From Iningainema tapete BLCC-T55 (lineage in GTDB: Bacteria > Cyanobacteriota > Cyanobacteriia > Cyanobacteriales > Nostocaceae), in assembly GCF_014698965.1 (NCBI RefSeq), contig NZ_JACXAE010000072.1, positions 310,001 to 374,000 on the forward strand: DNA of 64,000 nucleotides, read 5' to 3'. Under the pieces are notes generated by a model that was given only the letters and a program-made list of their open reading frames with translations, was not told the origin of the DNA and did not search any database. The stretch's first letter is position 1. Each line of letters opens with the position of its first letter. Shown piece after piece: positions 42,338 to 51,751 of this stretch. A program made the position numbers and the translations under genes.

Positions 42338-43704
42338 GTTTATTTATGTTATTATTTCCTGCTATAATTAATGGCTATCCACTTACTTTTGATGACACTG
42401 CTACTTATATTGGCAGTGGTTTTGATTCCTATGTGCCACAAGATAGACCAATATTTTATGGTTTCTTCATTCGACAAACTAGCTTAGGAATATCATTGTG
42501 GCTAACTGTCGTTGCTCAATCACTTTTGCTGTTGTTTTGCTTGAGGATTTTAAATAAGTACTTTTTTAGAAAGAACAGCAGTATTTGGCTGATCTTTGCC
42601 CTAAGCTTTCTTAGTGGTGTATCTTGGGTTACTTCATGTGTAATGCCTGACATATTTATACCAATTGGGATATTATCTGTGTTAGAGATACTATTTTTTA
42701 AATCACTTTTAAATAAGTATGAAAAAGTTATTCTGTTTTGTATTTTTTGTCTGTCAATTATGGTACACCTAAGTAGTATTCCAATTTTATTATTATTCTT
42801 AATAACCATACTAGCGATCGCACAAATAGCAAATATAAATATTTTGCGGATTAAAAGAGATATACTTTACCTACTAACAACTATAATTCTATTATCTTTT
42901 ATCATCATACCCGGAATTAATAAGACCCAAAACGCAGGGTTTAGTTTATCAAAGGGAGGACCTGTATTTTTTGCGGCAAGGCTTTCAGAAGCTAGAGTCT
43001 TAAAACCTTTAATGGAGTTTGAATGCCCTAAGTTAAGGACAAAAGCTTGTGATTATATTAACGATTATTCAAGTAATCTTAATAAGTTTCTTTGGGATAG
43101 TAGCAGCCCATTTAATAAGTTTTGGAATAGTGATTTTGAAAAGGCAGCAAAAGATTTTAGTCCAATTAATAAAAAATTTTTTTCTCACCCTAAACTTGTT
43201 TTTCAGTTCGCTATGAGCTCGCTCAACAATACATTTAAACAACTGATAACTTTTGACATATATGATTTTCTCAAACCTCCTGATAAGTATGTAAAAAACC
43301 AAATATCAATTCATCTACCAAATGATAAATCGCTGCTGAAGGATACATTTGACAACTTTAAGACTAAGTTACCAATATGGACAGGTGATGATCAGCCAGT
43401 AAATGTTCCAATCTTCGTATACTACCTAAATAATTTTTATGCTTTTGTTTTCTATATATCATTTCTTTTCATAGTAATATTTACTACTATTGATCTAATC
43501 AAAAAAACACCATTACTTTATGCACATTACTTAATTCTTTTGCTCATACTGTCTGTGATAATTAATGCATTGGTAGTTGGTACTTTATCTTCTTATTTCC
43601 ATAGATATCAAGCTAGAGTAATTTGGCTAGTGCCATTATGCTTAATTATTTATTTACATCAGAACAAAGTACTCTCTCAGCTTACTGGTAGAAAAGGTGA
43701 ATGA
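42241..43704 (+). CDS. Polytopic membrane protein of unknown function
   Basis: 487 residues as read from ATG 42241, but the first 32 codons lie inside the miniature element, so the native start is probably near ATG 42346 (MLLFPAIINGYPLTF) or was lost. The body has eight or more hydrophobic segments. Motif-like stretches are YPLTFDDTATYIGSGFDSYV near 45-65, WVTSCVMPDIFIPIG near 130, and FHRYQARVIWLVPL near the C terminus. D-D near the first periplasmic loop is as in GT-C glycosyltransferases (ArnT/PMT type), which would fit the glycosylation neighbours. The AT-rich, Lys/Asn-heavy codon use differs from the two genes before it. Confidence 0.65.
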   Translation: MNRQDAKNAFSQRLRQEKKIKICVYKLFRIAICLFMLLFPAIINGYPLTFDDTATYIGSGFDSYVPQDRPIFYGFFIRQTSLGISLWLTVVAQSLLLLFCLRILNKYFFRKNSSIWLIFALSFLSGVSWVTSCVMPDIFIPIGILSVLEILFFKSLLNKYEKVILFCIFCLSIMVHLSSIPILLLFLITILAIAQIANINILRIKRDILYLLTTIILLSFIIIPGINKTQNAGFSLSKGGPVFFAARLSEARVLKPLMEFECPKLRTKACDYINDYSSNLNKFLWDSSSPFNKFWNSDFEKAAKDFSPINKKFFSHPKLVFQFAMSSLNNTFKQLITFDIYDFLKPPDKYVKNQISIHLPNDKSLLKDTFDNFKTKLPIWTGDDQPVNVPIFVYYLNNFYAFVFYISFLFIVIFTTIDLIKKTPLLYAHYLILLLILSVIINALVVGTLSSYFHRYQARVIWLVPLCLIIYLHQNKVLSQLTGRKGE

Positions 43705-43727
43705 CGCTGTTAGGTAAATTAAACTGT

Positions 43728-43890
43728 ATAAGTTCAGATGGAGTACACCTATAACAACTCAAACTCATGATTAACGTGAGTATTTTTCTAAAGATTGTAA
43801 GTTAAAAAGTATTCAAGTGAAAAAAGATCCCCGACTTTTTTAAAAGTTGGGGATCTTTTTTCCGAAAAGCAGTACTTGCTAAGCTGGTGC
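43728..43890 (+). pseudogene. Decayed deletion remnant of the hydrolase locus
   Basis: Bases 43728-43768 align with 26192-26232 (upstream of the hydrolase) at about 83%. Bases 43784-43819 align with 28363-28400 (its last codons) at about 85%, followed by the same GATCCCC hairpin and TTTTCCGAAAAGCAGTAC flank as at 28484-28502. The 2.1 kb of coding sequence between them is absent. Same orientation as the original. Confidence 0.75.
43821..43861 (+). terminator. Strong hairpin with T-run
   Basis: AAAAAGATCCCCGACTTTT pairs with a near-complement (one G-U) ending in TTTTTT. It can terminate rightward transcription from the membrane-protein gene, and is also the hairpin belonging to the hydrolase remnant. 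Confidence 0.7.
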
Positions 43891-44135
43891 GCATCTAAAT
43901 TGAACATTTTTTCGTGAAGACAGTCATTAGTCATTTGTAACAAAGGACACTGGACACTGGATTTGAAAATCCTCGTATTCGCTACATTTTCATCCGAATT
44001 TCGATCTTGGGATAGTAGAGTTTATATCAATCTTACAGTAGATTGGAAAATACGAATTTATAGGCGAAATTAAAAACAATCATAGTGTTTAAATATTTAG
44101 TGGGTTGAGAGAATCTTTAACAAAAGAGGTGTGGA

Positions 44136-45941
44136 GTGAACGCGGAACAATTTTACGAGCAACTTCAAAGCATAAATGATCGCGCTATTGCACTGTATAA
44201 CTGTAGTGCAGAGTTTAGCAACAAATCACATCTGGCTATGGACTCACTTGAAGAACTCCGCGTCGCCCTAACAGAATTACGTGTAGCAGAAGATCAATTA
44301 TATCAGCAAAATCAAGAATTAGTAAAAACTCGCGCTGCCGTGGAAGTAGAACGTCAGCGCTACCAAGAACTATTTGAAGAAGCTCCTGATGGCTATCTAG
44401 TCACAAATACAGAAGGCATAATTCAACAAGCTAACTGTGCTGCGGCAAAACTGCTCAACATCTCGCTACAATTTTTGGTAGGTAAACCATTGCTCTCCTT
44501 CGTTGCATCGTCAGAACGTACAGCTTTTCAGAACAAACTTGATCAAATGCACCACATGGAACGAATACAAGAATGGGAAGTGTTACTTTGTCCTCGTCAG
44601 GGTGAGCCAATTGATGCAGCCTTGAGTGTAACCAACGTGCGCTCCCGCTCCGGGAACTCAATCGCCCTGCGTTGGCTATTACGCGACATTACAGAACGCA
44701 AGCAGGCAGAATCAGCGAACCGAAAAGCACAGCTACTAGAAGCGACAAACCAAGCATTGGAAACAGAAATCAAAGAGCGTCAGCAGTTGGAGGCGGCACT
44801 GCGGCAGAGCGAAGAACGATACCGAGTTATTTCTGAACTTATCTCTGACTATACTTATGTCTATCGAGTCGAAGCAGATGGCGTCCTGATCCCGGAATTG
44901 CTTAATGAAGCTTTTACCCGCACATGTGGCTATACCGTCAAGGAAATGGCAGAAAATGGCTGGCAAAGCCTAATTCATCCTGAGGATACGGTGATAGTTA
45001 TCCAACACGCACGGCTACTCTTTTCTGGGCAAAGTGATGTATTTGAACACCGTATTCTTACTAAGAACGGAGAGGTACGTTGGGTACGTAATTATGCACG
45101 TCCAGTCACAGACGCCATCCAAGACGGTGTTCTACGCATTTATGGTGCAGCCCAAGACATCACTGAGCGCAAACGGGCAGAGTCTGAACGGGAGGAACTA
45201 CTTGCTCGCGAACAGGCAGCACGTAAAGAGGCAGAAACAGCTAACCAAATGAAGGATGAATTTTTAGCTATAGTCTCTCATGAACTGCGCTCACCTCTAA
45301 ATGCTATTCTTGGCTGGGCTAAACTACTTCGGACTCGGCAATTTGACCAAAAGACTACAGCTAAAGCACTCGATACAATCGAGCGCAATGCTCAGCTGCA
45401 AACTAATTTGATTGAAGATCTCTTAGACATCTCACGCATTATTAGGGGCAAACTAGATCTTCAGATTTGCTCAATTAATTTGGTGTCAGTGATTGAAGCT
45501 GCTATTAATACTGTGCAGTTAGCGGCTGATGCCAAAGGAATTCGTCTTGAGTCTCTAGTTGATTCTACAGTTGGTTCAATTTCTGGTGATACAGATCGTT
45601 TACAGCAAGTGGTCTGGAATTTGCTCTCCAATGCCATCAAGTTTACCCCACAAGGGGGAAGAGTTGAAGTCAGACTTGCTCGCATAGACTCCTGTGTGGA
45701 AATTACAGTTACAGACACAGGTATTGGTATCAAGCCAGAAATTCTACCATATATCTTTGAGCGCTTCCGTCAAGCTGATAGTTCCAGTACTCGATCGCAC
45801 GGTGGACTCGGATTAGGGTTGGCGATAGTCCGTCACTTAGTAGAACTGCATGGTGGAACTGTCCATGCACAAAGTCCGGGCGAAGGGCAGGGGGCAACTT
45901 TCACCATCAAACTTCCCCTTCCTACAGTCAAAAGTCAGTAG
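44136..45941 (+). CDS. PAS-PAS sensor histidine kinase
   Basis: 601 residues with a GTG start at 44136 (GAGGTGTGGA upstream). Coiled start, PAS 1 at about 72-190 ([20 protein letters not shown]), coiled linker, PAS 2 with PAC at about 224-345 ([20 protein letters not shown]), HisKA with phosphorylated His382 in [15 protein letters not shown], and HATPase at about 485-600 (N box [36 protein letters not shown]). There are no membrane segments, so it is a cytoplasmic sensor, possibly redox or light via PAS. No response regulator is adjacent, as is common in these bacteria. Confidence 0.93.
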   Translation: MNAEQFYEQLQSINDRAIALYNCSAEFSNKSHLAMDSLEELRVALTELRVAEDQLYQQNQELVKTRAAVEVERQRYQELFEEAPDGYLVTNTEGIIQQANCAAAKLLNISLQFLVGKPLLSFVASSERTAFQNKLDQMHHMERIQEWEVLLCPRQGEPIDAALSVTNVRSRSGNSIALRWLLRDITERKQAESANRKAQLLEATNQALETEIKERQQLEAALRQSEERYRVISELISDYTYVYRVEADGVLIPELLNEAFTRTCGYTVKEMAENGWQSLIHPEDTVIVIQHARLLFSGQSDVFEHRILTKNGEVRWVRNYARPVTDAIQDGVLRIYGAAQDITERKRAESEREELLAREQAARKEAETANQMKDEFLAIVSHELRSPLNAILGWAKLLRTRQFDQKTTAKALDTIERNAQLQTNLIEDLLDISRIIRGKLDLQICSINLVSVIEAAINTVQLAADAKGIRLESLVDSTVGSISGDTDRLQQVVWNLLSNAIKFTPQGGRVEVRLARIDSCVEITVTDTGIGIKPEILPYIFERFRQADSSSTRSHGGLGLGLAIVRHLVELHGGTVHAQSPGEGQGATFTIKLPLPTVKSQ

Positions 45942-46041
45942 GAAAAAATTTCTCCTGCCTTTGAGAAGACTCAAATGAGAACCGCTATAGTTTTTAACCA
46001 TCTAAGATACATTTGAAAGGATTGATCGCTTTTAATGGAGC

Positions 46042-47862
46042 ATGACAATAACGCTACTAAACAATCGCTATCGAGTAATCCAGGTATTGGGTGTTGGTGG
46101 GTTTGGCGAAACCTTTCTGGCTGAAGATACCCATATGCCTTCTCGTCGTCGCTGTGTGATTAAGCAACTCAAGCCAATTGCAAACGATCCCAAAACTTAC
46201 CAACTCATTCAACAGCGCTTTGAACGGGAAGCCGCAACCTTGGAGTTTTTGGGCGAAAATAGCGAACAAATTCCTCAACTCTATGCCTACTTTTCGGAGA
46301 ATGGACTATTTTACCTTGTTCAGGAATGGATTCAAGGTCAAACACTTACAGAGATTGTCAAAGCTAAAGGACAACTCAAAGAATCTGTTGTGAGAGAAAT
46401 TTTACTCAGCTTGCTTTCGGTTTTGGATTATGTCCATAGTAAAGGCATTATTCACCGAGATATTAAGCCTGATAACATTATTCTACGCACCCCCTCTTTG
46501 CCAGAGGCGGTGGGAGGTAAACCTGTTTTGATTGATTTTGGCGCAGTTAAAGAAACGATCCGTTCAGTAGTGAATTTACCAGGCAACCCCACGCAATCGC
46601 TCATAATTGGCACACCGGGATATATGCCGAGTGAGCAAGCTGTGGGACGCCCAGTTTATGCTACTGATATATATAGTTTGGGTTTGACAGCTATTTATCT
46701 GCTCACTGCTCAAAATCCCCAAGAACTACAAACTAATCCACAAACCGGAGAAATTCTTTGGCAACAACATGCCTATGGCGTTTCATTGGATTTAGCAAAG
46801 ATTATTAATCAAGCAATTAAGCCTCAAGCAAGCGATCGCTACAGTACTGCTAGCAAAATGCTTTATGCCTTAAAATCTGCTACTGCTACTCCTACTGCTA
46901 CACCAACGGTGGCAAAACCTACACAAGCTTTGTCTAGTGGTAATACACAAAATTTCCCAGCTACTAACTGGCAAAAACCTGCTTGGATTATTGGTGGTGT
47001 GGTTGTAGGTAGCTTAATGGGTGCTGTGGCGATCGCTCATTTAAATAGTTCCACTGAATCTGAAGTACCCATTGCTACTTCAAGCGAATCCACACTACCA
47101 CAATCCCCAATTACCAATCTCACACCAACACCTGAACCTACTGTTGAAATTACTGAGACACCTGTAGTTAAGCAACCATCTATAACCCCGATTAGACCAA
47201 ATACTCCAAAAGTACAACAACCAGAAACACCTGAGATTATACCACAACCAGAGGCGATCGCACCGCAGCAAGAGAATGAGCCGCCTGTAATTTTAGAGAC
47301 TCCTACAAATCCCACTGCATCAGAAGTACCTAGTCCAGAAATTGTGACGCCAACACCAGAAGAAACTCCTACACCGCAGAAAACTACTCCGCCTCGCAAT
47401 ATTTCTGTTGGCAATCCCATTAGACAGAATGTTCCCGCATTTCCTATAGGCACACCAAGAAGCAATGTAGAAGCAACCTTAGGCAAACCAGCTAAAGATT
47501 CAAGAGGTGTTTGGCGCAATACTCGCGCTATCAGCTACAACTTAGTCCCAAACCAAATTGACCTTGGTTATTTATTTGACCGAGATTCTGGGCAACTTCG
47601 CCAAACAGAAGCAGCTTTTGCCCAAACAGTAGATATACAAGTAATACAAAATACTTTAAATGGAATGTTAGGCAGTGAGGCTACTGAAGAAATTAAGCAA
47701 GGACTACAACAGCTACAACAGCGTCAAATAGATAATTTCACTTTTACCAAAGGCACTGTGAAGGGTCAAATTGTGCGCCAAGATTGTGATTTTATATACA
47801 TTAGTATTTGGGATGCTGACTTACATGATTTTGTTAGTCCAGCACAAGCGAGAAGGTGTTGA
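46042..47862 (+). CDS. Membrane-anchored Ser/Thr protein kinase
   Basis: 606 residues. The kinase domain (about 10-275) has VLGVGGFGETFLAED, ATP Lys in VIKQLKPI, HRDIKPDNIIL, DFGAVKE and GTPGYMPSEQAVG, so it is catalytically complete. A single membrane segment IIGGVVVGSLMGAVAIA (about 315-332) separates it from a Pro/Thr/Glu-rich linker (340-455) and a conserved C-terminal domain (VEATLGKPAKDSRGVWRNTR, YLFDRDSGQLRQTEAAF). That domain lies outside the cytoplasm and probably senses something in the periplasm. It is a Hanks-type signalling kinase of the size common in filamentous cyanobacteria. Confidence 0.93.
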   Translation: MTITLLNNRYRVIQVLGVGGFGETFLAEDTHMPSRRRCVIKQLKPIANDPKTYQLIQQRFEREAATLEFLGENSEQIPQLYAYFSENGLFYLVQEWIQGQTLTEIVKAKGQLKESVVREILLSLLSVLDYVHSKGIIHRDIKPDNIILRTPSLPEAVGGKPVLIDFGAVKETIRSVVNLPGNPTQSLIIGTPGYMPSEQAVGRPVYATDIYSLGLTAIYLLTAQNPQELQTNPQTGEILWQQHAYGVSLDLAKIINQAIKPQASDRYSTASKMLYALKSATATPTATPTVAKPTQALSSGNTQNFPATNWQKPAWIIGGVVVGSLMGAVAIAHLNSSTESEVPIATSSESTLPQSPITNLTPTPEPTVEITETPVVKQPSITPIRPNTPKVQQPETPEIIPQPEAIAPQQENEPPVILETPTNPTASEVPSPEIVTPTPEETPTPQKTTPPRNISVGNPIRQNVPAFPIGTPRSNVEATLGKPAKDSRGVWRNTRAISYNLVPNQIDLGYLFDRDSGQLRQTEAAFAQTVDIQVIQNTLNGMLGSEATEEIKQGLQQLQQRQIDNFTFTKGTVKGQIVRQDCDFIYISIWDADLHDFVSPAQARRC

Positions 47863-47869
47863 GGTTTTG

Positions 47870-47906
47870 TTAGAAACCCGACTTCTCAAAGAAGTCGGGT
47901 TTCTAA
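47870..47906. terminator. Bidirectional terminator between kinase and rplL
   Basis: A perfect 16-bp stem (TTAGAAACCCGACTTC and complement) with loop TCAAA; the A/T-rich ends give a T-run on both strands. It is 8 bases from each convergent gene end. Confidence 0.85.
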
Positions 47907-47912
47907 TCATGA

Positions 47913-48326
47913 CTACTTCACAGATACCTTACCACCAGCGCCTTCGATTTGCTTCTTAGCATCTTCGGCGGCTTCCTTAGCAATACCTTCTTTAACTGGC
48001 TTGGGAACAGATTCCACCAAATCTTTGGCTTCTTTCAAACCTAAACCAGTCAATTCGCGTACTACCTTGAGGATGGCAATCTTCTTGTCAGCTGGTACTT
48101 CTTCAAGAACCACGTCAAACTCAGTTTTCTCTTCAACTGGTTCAGCAGCAGCAGCGGCACCGCCACCACCACCAGGAATCATACCGGGCATCATCATCAT
48201 GCCACCACCAGCAGGAGCAGAAGCATCTACTCCAAAAGCCTCTTCAATTTGCTTAACCAATTCAGAAGCTTCTAACAGAGTTAGAGATTTTAATTGTTCT
48301 AGAATTTCGTCAGTTTTTACAGACAT
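47913..48326 (-). CDS. rplL: 50S ribosomal protein L7/L12
   Basis: 137 residues. The N-terminal dimerisation helix region ([20 protein letters not shown]), a Gly/Met/Ala hinge and the C-terminal domain ([20 protein letters not shown] and [18 protein letters not shown]) are all present. The hinge is long, with [17 protein letters not shown]. It forms the ribosomal stalk that recruits translational GTPases. It lies 44 bases downstream of rplJ. Confidence 0.97.
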   Translation of the reverse strand: MSVKTDEILEQLKSLTLLEASELVKQIEEAFGVDASAPAGGGMMMMPGMIPGGGGGAAAAAEPVEEKTEFDVVLEEVPADKKIAILKVVRELTGLGLKEAKDLVESVPKPVKEGIAKEAAEDAKKQIEGAGGKVSVK

Positions 48327-48370
48327 GGATAACTCCTATGAATTGTGAATGATGTTTGTTAAGTGTTTGC

Positions 48371-48943
48371 TTATGCAGCTTGAGAATCTTGTTCTTTCTC
48401 GGAGACTGCTTTGATAGCGCGTACCAAGGAACCAGGTACTTCTTTGATGCCCACAGCCAGTTTGGTTGGTACAGCATTGAGTCCCACTGCCAACTTGGTA
48501 GGAATAGCTTTGATTCCACCAGCCAAGCGTGCCATGAGTTCTTCTTTGGTAGGCAATTCAGTCAGTGCTTTAACATCAGCTAAAGTCAAAGCCTGCCCGT
48601 CAAACACGCCGCCACGAAGTTCTGTTTTCTTAGTAGCTTTTTGGAATTCCTCATATGTTTTAATTGCTCCCTTCATATCCTCCTGAACCAGCAGGAAGAC
48701 AGAAGAACCTTTGAGAAATTCTGTCATTGGCTGCCATTTGCTATCACCATCAACAGCAATACGCATTAGCGTGTTCTTGGTTTTTTTGCAGACTGTACCT
48801 GTTGAGCGCATCCGTCGCCGTAAATCGGTAATTTCGGCTACAGATAAACCTTGATAGTCGATGACTAGCGCTAGTTGAGACTGACTCAATAGTTCTTTGA
48901 GTTCAGCCACTATCTCACGTTTTTCTTCTATCGTTCTACTCAT
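48371..48943 (-). CDS. rplJ: 50S ribosomal protein L10
   Basis: 190 residues. KREIVAELKELLSQSQLALV, YQGLSVAEITDLRRRMR and the C-terminal helical tail that carries L7/L12 dimers are present. Near the C terminus a repeated AVGLNAVPTKLAVGIKEV occurs (IPTKLAVGLNAVPTKLAVGI), normal in cyanobacterial L10. Anchors the stalk. Upstream lies a 293-base leader with a strong hairpin (49006-49035). Confidence 0.96.
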   Translation of the reverse strand: MSRTIEEKREIVAELKELLSQSQLALVIDYQGLSVAEITDLRRRMRSTGTVCKKTKNTLMRIAVDGDSKWQPMTEFLKGSSVFLLVQEDMKGAIKTYEEFQKATKKTELRGGVFDGQALTLADVKALTELPTKEELMARLAGGIKAIPTKLAVGLNAVPTKLAVGIKEVPGSLVRAIKAVSEKEQDSQAA

Positions 48944-49236
48944 TTTTTCTCACCTCCTTTGCATGTTAATTGCCAATTGCTATTAACTATTAGCAGCCAA
49001 AACAATAAACCCCGGCTTTTGGTTGCCGGGGTTTAGCAGTACAGACGCGCTATGTAGTTGGGCGTCTATACATAATCCTTATGCAGTGGTACTTACACTA
49101 ATAAATGTGTTGTACTTTGAGCAATTGGGGCTAAAACCTCGGCAGGATATTAAGCGGCAAAGCACCTGCTGTCTTTGGCTGATAAATTTTGTTAATTGCT
49201 AATAGTTAATTGCAATCAAACATTAACTATTAACCA
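48944..49236 (-). promoter_or_regulatory. rplJ leader region with hairpin
   Basis: 293 bases between rplA and rplJ. A perfect 11-bp hairpin TAAACCCCGGC (49006-49016 with 49025-49035, loop TTTTGGTT) is followed on the minus strand by ATTGTTTTGG, resembling an attenuator or partial terminator. This is where L10 autoregulation acts in other bacteria. A degenerate GTACAGACG palindrome (49039-49071) and heptamer-like TTAATTGC repeats (48966-48990, 49192-49235) fill the rest. Confidence 0.5.
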
Positions 49237-49953
49237 TTATGCAGCTTCTGTCTGTTTCAAATCCCGTAGGGCGTTGATATCGACTTTAATTGATGGTCCC
49301 ATTGTGGCAGATACATACATAGTCCGCCAGTAACGACCTTTAGCTCCTGAAGGGCGGTTACGGTCGATTGTTTCTTGTAACGCCTTCAAGTTTACCAATA
49401 AATCTTCGGGGGAGAACGATGCCTTACCAAACATAACATGAACTATGCCAGTTTTGTCAGCACGAAACTCTAATTTACCGGCTTTGAATTCGCCGATCGC
49501 ACCTGCCAAATCAAATGTTACCGTTCCACCTTTAGGCGATGGCATCAAACCACGGGGACCTAGTAATTTACCAAGTTTCGCTACTTGTGGCATCACATCT
49601 GGCGTAGCGATTAACTTGTCAAAGTCCATCATTCCTTTTTGAATTTCGTCGATTAGCTCTTCTGAGCCTACGATATCAGCACCAGCGTTTGTTGCTTCGG
49701 TTACCTTTTCACCTCTGGCAATTACTGCCACCCGAACTATTTGTCCTGTGCCTTTGGGCAGTGCTACCGTTGTCCGCAACTGTTGATCTGTATATTTTGG
49801 ATCAATTCCCAACCGAATATGGGCTTCTGCTGCTTCAGAAAACTTTGCTGTTGCTGTTTCTTTAAGAAGGGCTAACGCATCTAAAGGCTGATAATCCCTA
49901 TCTTCTACTTTTTCTTGCAGCGCCTGCAATCGGCGCGATATTTTTTTCGTCAT
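49237..49953 (-). CDS. rplA: 50S ribosomal protein L1
   Basis: 238 residues. [69 protein letters not shown] and the terminal [15 protein letters not shown] are diagnostic. Binds 23S rRNA at the L1 stalk and can repress the rplK-rplA mRNA. Follows rplK by 102 bases of repeat-containing spacer. Confidence 0.97.
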   Translation of the reverse strand: MTKKISRRLQALQEKVEDRDYQPLDALALLKETATAKFSEAAEAHIRLGIDPKYTDQQLRTTVALPKGTGQIVRVAVIARGEKVTEATNAGADIVGSEELIDEIQKGMMDFDKLIATPDVMPQVAKLGKLLGPRGLMPSPKGGTVTFDLAGAIGEFKAGKLEFRADKTGIVHVMFGKASFSPEDLLVNLKALQETIDRNRPSGAKGRYWRTMYVSATMGPSIKVDINALRDLKQTEAA

Positions 49954-50002
49954 TTTTTTCTCCTGGGGTGCTTAGCGAGGTTGATTCTCTCCCCCGATAG
50001 TA

Positions 50003-50055
50003 TTTGTTAATTGTTAATTGCTAATTGCTCTTAACTATTAGCCATTAGCAATTAG
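50003..50055. repeat. TTAATTGC short-repeat tract
   Basis: Repeated GTTAATTG, CTAATTGC and CATTAGCAATTAGC units in the rplK-rplA spacer, in both orientations. Similar tracts are at 48966-48990 and 49192-49235 in the same operon. Confidence 0.6.
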
Positions 50056-50481
50056 CTAATCCTTGACAGTTACACCCATGTTTTTGGCTGTGCCTTCAAT
50101 GATCTTCATTGCCGCCTCAATGTCGTTGGCGTTGAGATCGGGCATTTTTGTTTGGGCGATTTCCTGCAACTGTGTTCTAGTTATTGAACCTACCTTTTTT
50201 TTGTTAGGTTCATTCGAGCCTCTTTCTACTTTAGCGGCTTTAGTAATTAGCACTGATGCTGGTGGAGTTTTGAGAACAAATGTAAAACTCCTGTCTTCAT
50301 AGACTGATATTTCTACAGGAATTACCATTCCAGCTTGGTCTGCTGTTTTGGCATTATATTCCTTGCAGAACATCATAATATTAACGCCGTGTTGACCCAG
50401 TGCCGGTCCCACTGGCGGTGCTGGGTTGGCTTTCCCAGCATTTAGTGCCAGTTTAATAACCGCTACAACCTTCTTCGCCAT
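50056..50481 (-). CDS. rplK: 50S ribosomal protein L11
   Basis: 141 residues, standard length. [52 protein letters not shown] and [19 protein letters not shown] are present. It binds the GTPase-associated centre of 23S rRNA. Immediately downstream of nusG with 6 bases between. Confidence 0.98.
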   Translation of the reverse strand: MAKKVVAVIKLALNAGKANPAPPVGPALGQHGVNIMMFCKEYNAKTADQAGMVIPVEISVYEDRSFTFVLKTPPASVLITKAAKVERGSNEPNKKKVGSITRTQLQEIAQTKMPDLNANDIEAAMKIIEGTAKNMGVTVKD

Positions 50482-50487
50482 TTTGTA

Positions 50488-51129
50488 TTAGCTCTGTTTT
50501 TGAACTTGATTAAATTCCAATTCTACTGGTGTATCTCTTCCAAAGATTGAAAGCAAGGCTTTCAGTTTACTCCGTTCTGGACTAACTTCAATCACTTCGC
50601 CTTCAAAATCTTTAAATGGACCAGAAAGCACCATGATCTTATCACCTGTTGCCATGTCAATTTTAACGACTGGCTCTTGTTCGCTAGTCTGTTTGAAGAT
50701 TCTTTCTACTTCTGTATGACTCAGCGGTAAGGGTTTGACGTGTCCCCGTCCTTTGCCTGTGCCACGTTTTTGCTCTGATCCCACGAAATTAATTACGTGG
50801 GATGTGTTGCGCACTACCTGCCAGGTATCATCATCCATCATCATCCGTACTAGCACATAGCCTGGGAAGACTTTTTCTTCTGTATGTTGGCGACTGCCAT
50901 CTTTACGGATTTTTACTGCTGGCGTGTGTGGAATTTCTACTTGGAGTATTTTTTCTCCAACATCAAATGTTTGGATGCGCTGTTCCAAATTTGTTTTTAC
51001 CCGCTTTTCACATCCAGATGCTACTTGTACTGCATACCAGCGAGCTTCATTAGAAGCCTCTATACCAGATTCAGCTAGTTCATCTGAGTGCAATACGCCG
51101 GAGCGTTCTTCGTTTGTTGCATAAGTCAT
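50488..51129 (-). CDS. nusG: Transcription elongation/antitermination factor NusG
   Basis: 213 residues from ATG 51129; the longer frame to 51153 overlaps secE and is not family-like. The NGN domain (ARWYAVQVASGCEKRVKTNL, VFPGYVLVRMMMDDDTW, HVINFVGSEQ) and the KOW domain (GDKIMVLSGPFKDFEGEV) are present. Binds RNA polymerase and couples it to Rho or the ribosome. ATG shares one base with the secE stop (TGATG). Confidence 0.96.
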   Translation of the reverse strand: MTYATNEERSGVLHSDELAESGIEASNEARWYAVQVASGCEKRVKTNLEQRIQTFDVGEKILQVEIPHTPAVKIRKDGSRQHTEEKVFPGYVLVRMMMDDDTWQVVRNTSHVINFVGSEQKRGTGKGRGHVKPLPLSHTEVERIFKQTSEQEPVVKIDMATGDKIMVLSGPFKDFEGEVIEVSPERSKLKALLSIFGRDTPVELEFNQVQKQS

Positions 51130-51350
51130 CAGAACACCTGTTGGGCTGCCCAACTAAAGAACCTATCAACAAAAAATATTAAAGATGCTGAGAGAGTCAC
51201 CATTAATAAAACAGCTGCTGATTCGCTCACCAACTGCTTCCGACTGGGCCAAACTACTTTGTCGAACTCTTCTCTGAGTCCTTGAGAAAAGTTGCCGATG
51301 CTGAACCCGTTACTGTTTTGTTCGATTTCTGCCTCGTTTTTCTTGGTCAC
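51129..51350 (-). CDS. secE: Protein translocase subunit SecE
   Basis: 73 residues from GTG 51350 (VTKKNEAEIEQNSNGF). The longer frame to 51458 adds an unlikely Cys/Arg leader. LREEFDKVVWPSRKQLVSES (about 25-44) is the conserved SecE amphipathic helix, followed by a single membrane segment VLLMVTLSASLIFFVDRFF. Part of the SecYEG channel. Many gene callers would overextend or miss this GTG start. Confidence 0.9.
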   Translation of the reverse strand: MTKKNEAEIEQNSNGFSIGNFSQGLREEFDKVVWPSRKQLVSESAAVLLMVTLSASLIFFVDRFFSWAAQQVF

Positions 51351-51538
51351 AGTCGTTTGTCTCTCCCAGTTTCTTAAATATATGTATTGTCTGTTAATTT
51401 TTATGTATGGTGACAGCTTCGGCTCAAAAGCTTGCTTACAGCAACAGCTTCTAAACAAAAAACTACACCCGAAATTTGTTGTGCTACTTACTATATTAGC
51501 AGATACAGCACTTTCGGGTTATATTTTTTTGCTTATAG

Positions 51539-51611
51539 CGCGCCCTGGAGGACTTGAACCCCCGACATCAGGTTTTGGAGACCTGCGTTCTACCAACTGA
51601 ACTAAGAGCGC
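51539..51611 (-). tRNA. trnW: tRNA-Trp (CCA)
   Basis: 73 bases on the minus strand. Acceptor GCGCTCT pairs with AGGGCGC (one G-U); D arm TTCAGTTGGTAGAA; anticodon stem CAGGT/ACCTG with loop CTCCAAA (anticodon CCA); T arm GGGGGTTCAAGTCCTCC; discriminator G. CCA is not encoded. The position before secE-nusG is the usual one in bacteria. Confidence 0.97.
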
Positions 51612-51751
51612 ATAAGCTGCCTTTGATTCAGTTATCGCGTTCAGCTTTTTCTAGTATAACGCAATAAAGATCTTATTTCACTATATTTTTGCTTTTTGCG
51701 CTCAGAGCGGCTGGCTGCCGCTAATTACTTGAGCATTGCCATACTATTAAA

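Larger units (their letters stand above)
43705..44135. other. Intergenic region upstream of the histidine kinase
   Basis: 431 bases. Besides the hydrolase remnant it contains a heptamer-type tract with ATTAGTCATTTG and two ACACTGG copies (43921-43965), then an AT-rich stretch that probably holds the kinase promoter. No gene seen. Confidence 0.5.

Noticed and set aside
28444-43861. GATCCCCGACTT hairpins as a retron or riboswitch
   Set aside because: They occur after gene ends with variable loops, without reverse transcriptase or ligand-domain features; repeat-type terminators explain them.
47037-47519. Minus-strand frame of 160 codons in the kinase gene
   Set aside because: It is the antisense of the Pro/Thr-rich linker, whose codon pattern leaves the opposite frame open.
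51292-51600. Plus-strand 102-codon frame across secE and tRNA-Trp
   Set aside because: It is opposite to secE and runs through the tRNA gene. The reported sequence ARPGGLEPPTSG is the well-known false translation of tRNA DNA.
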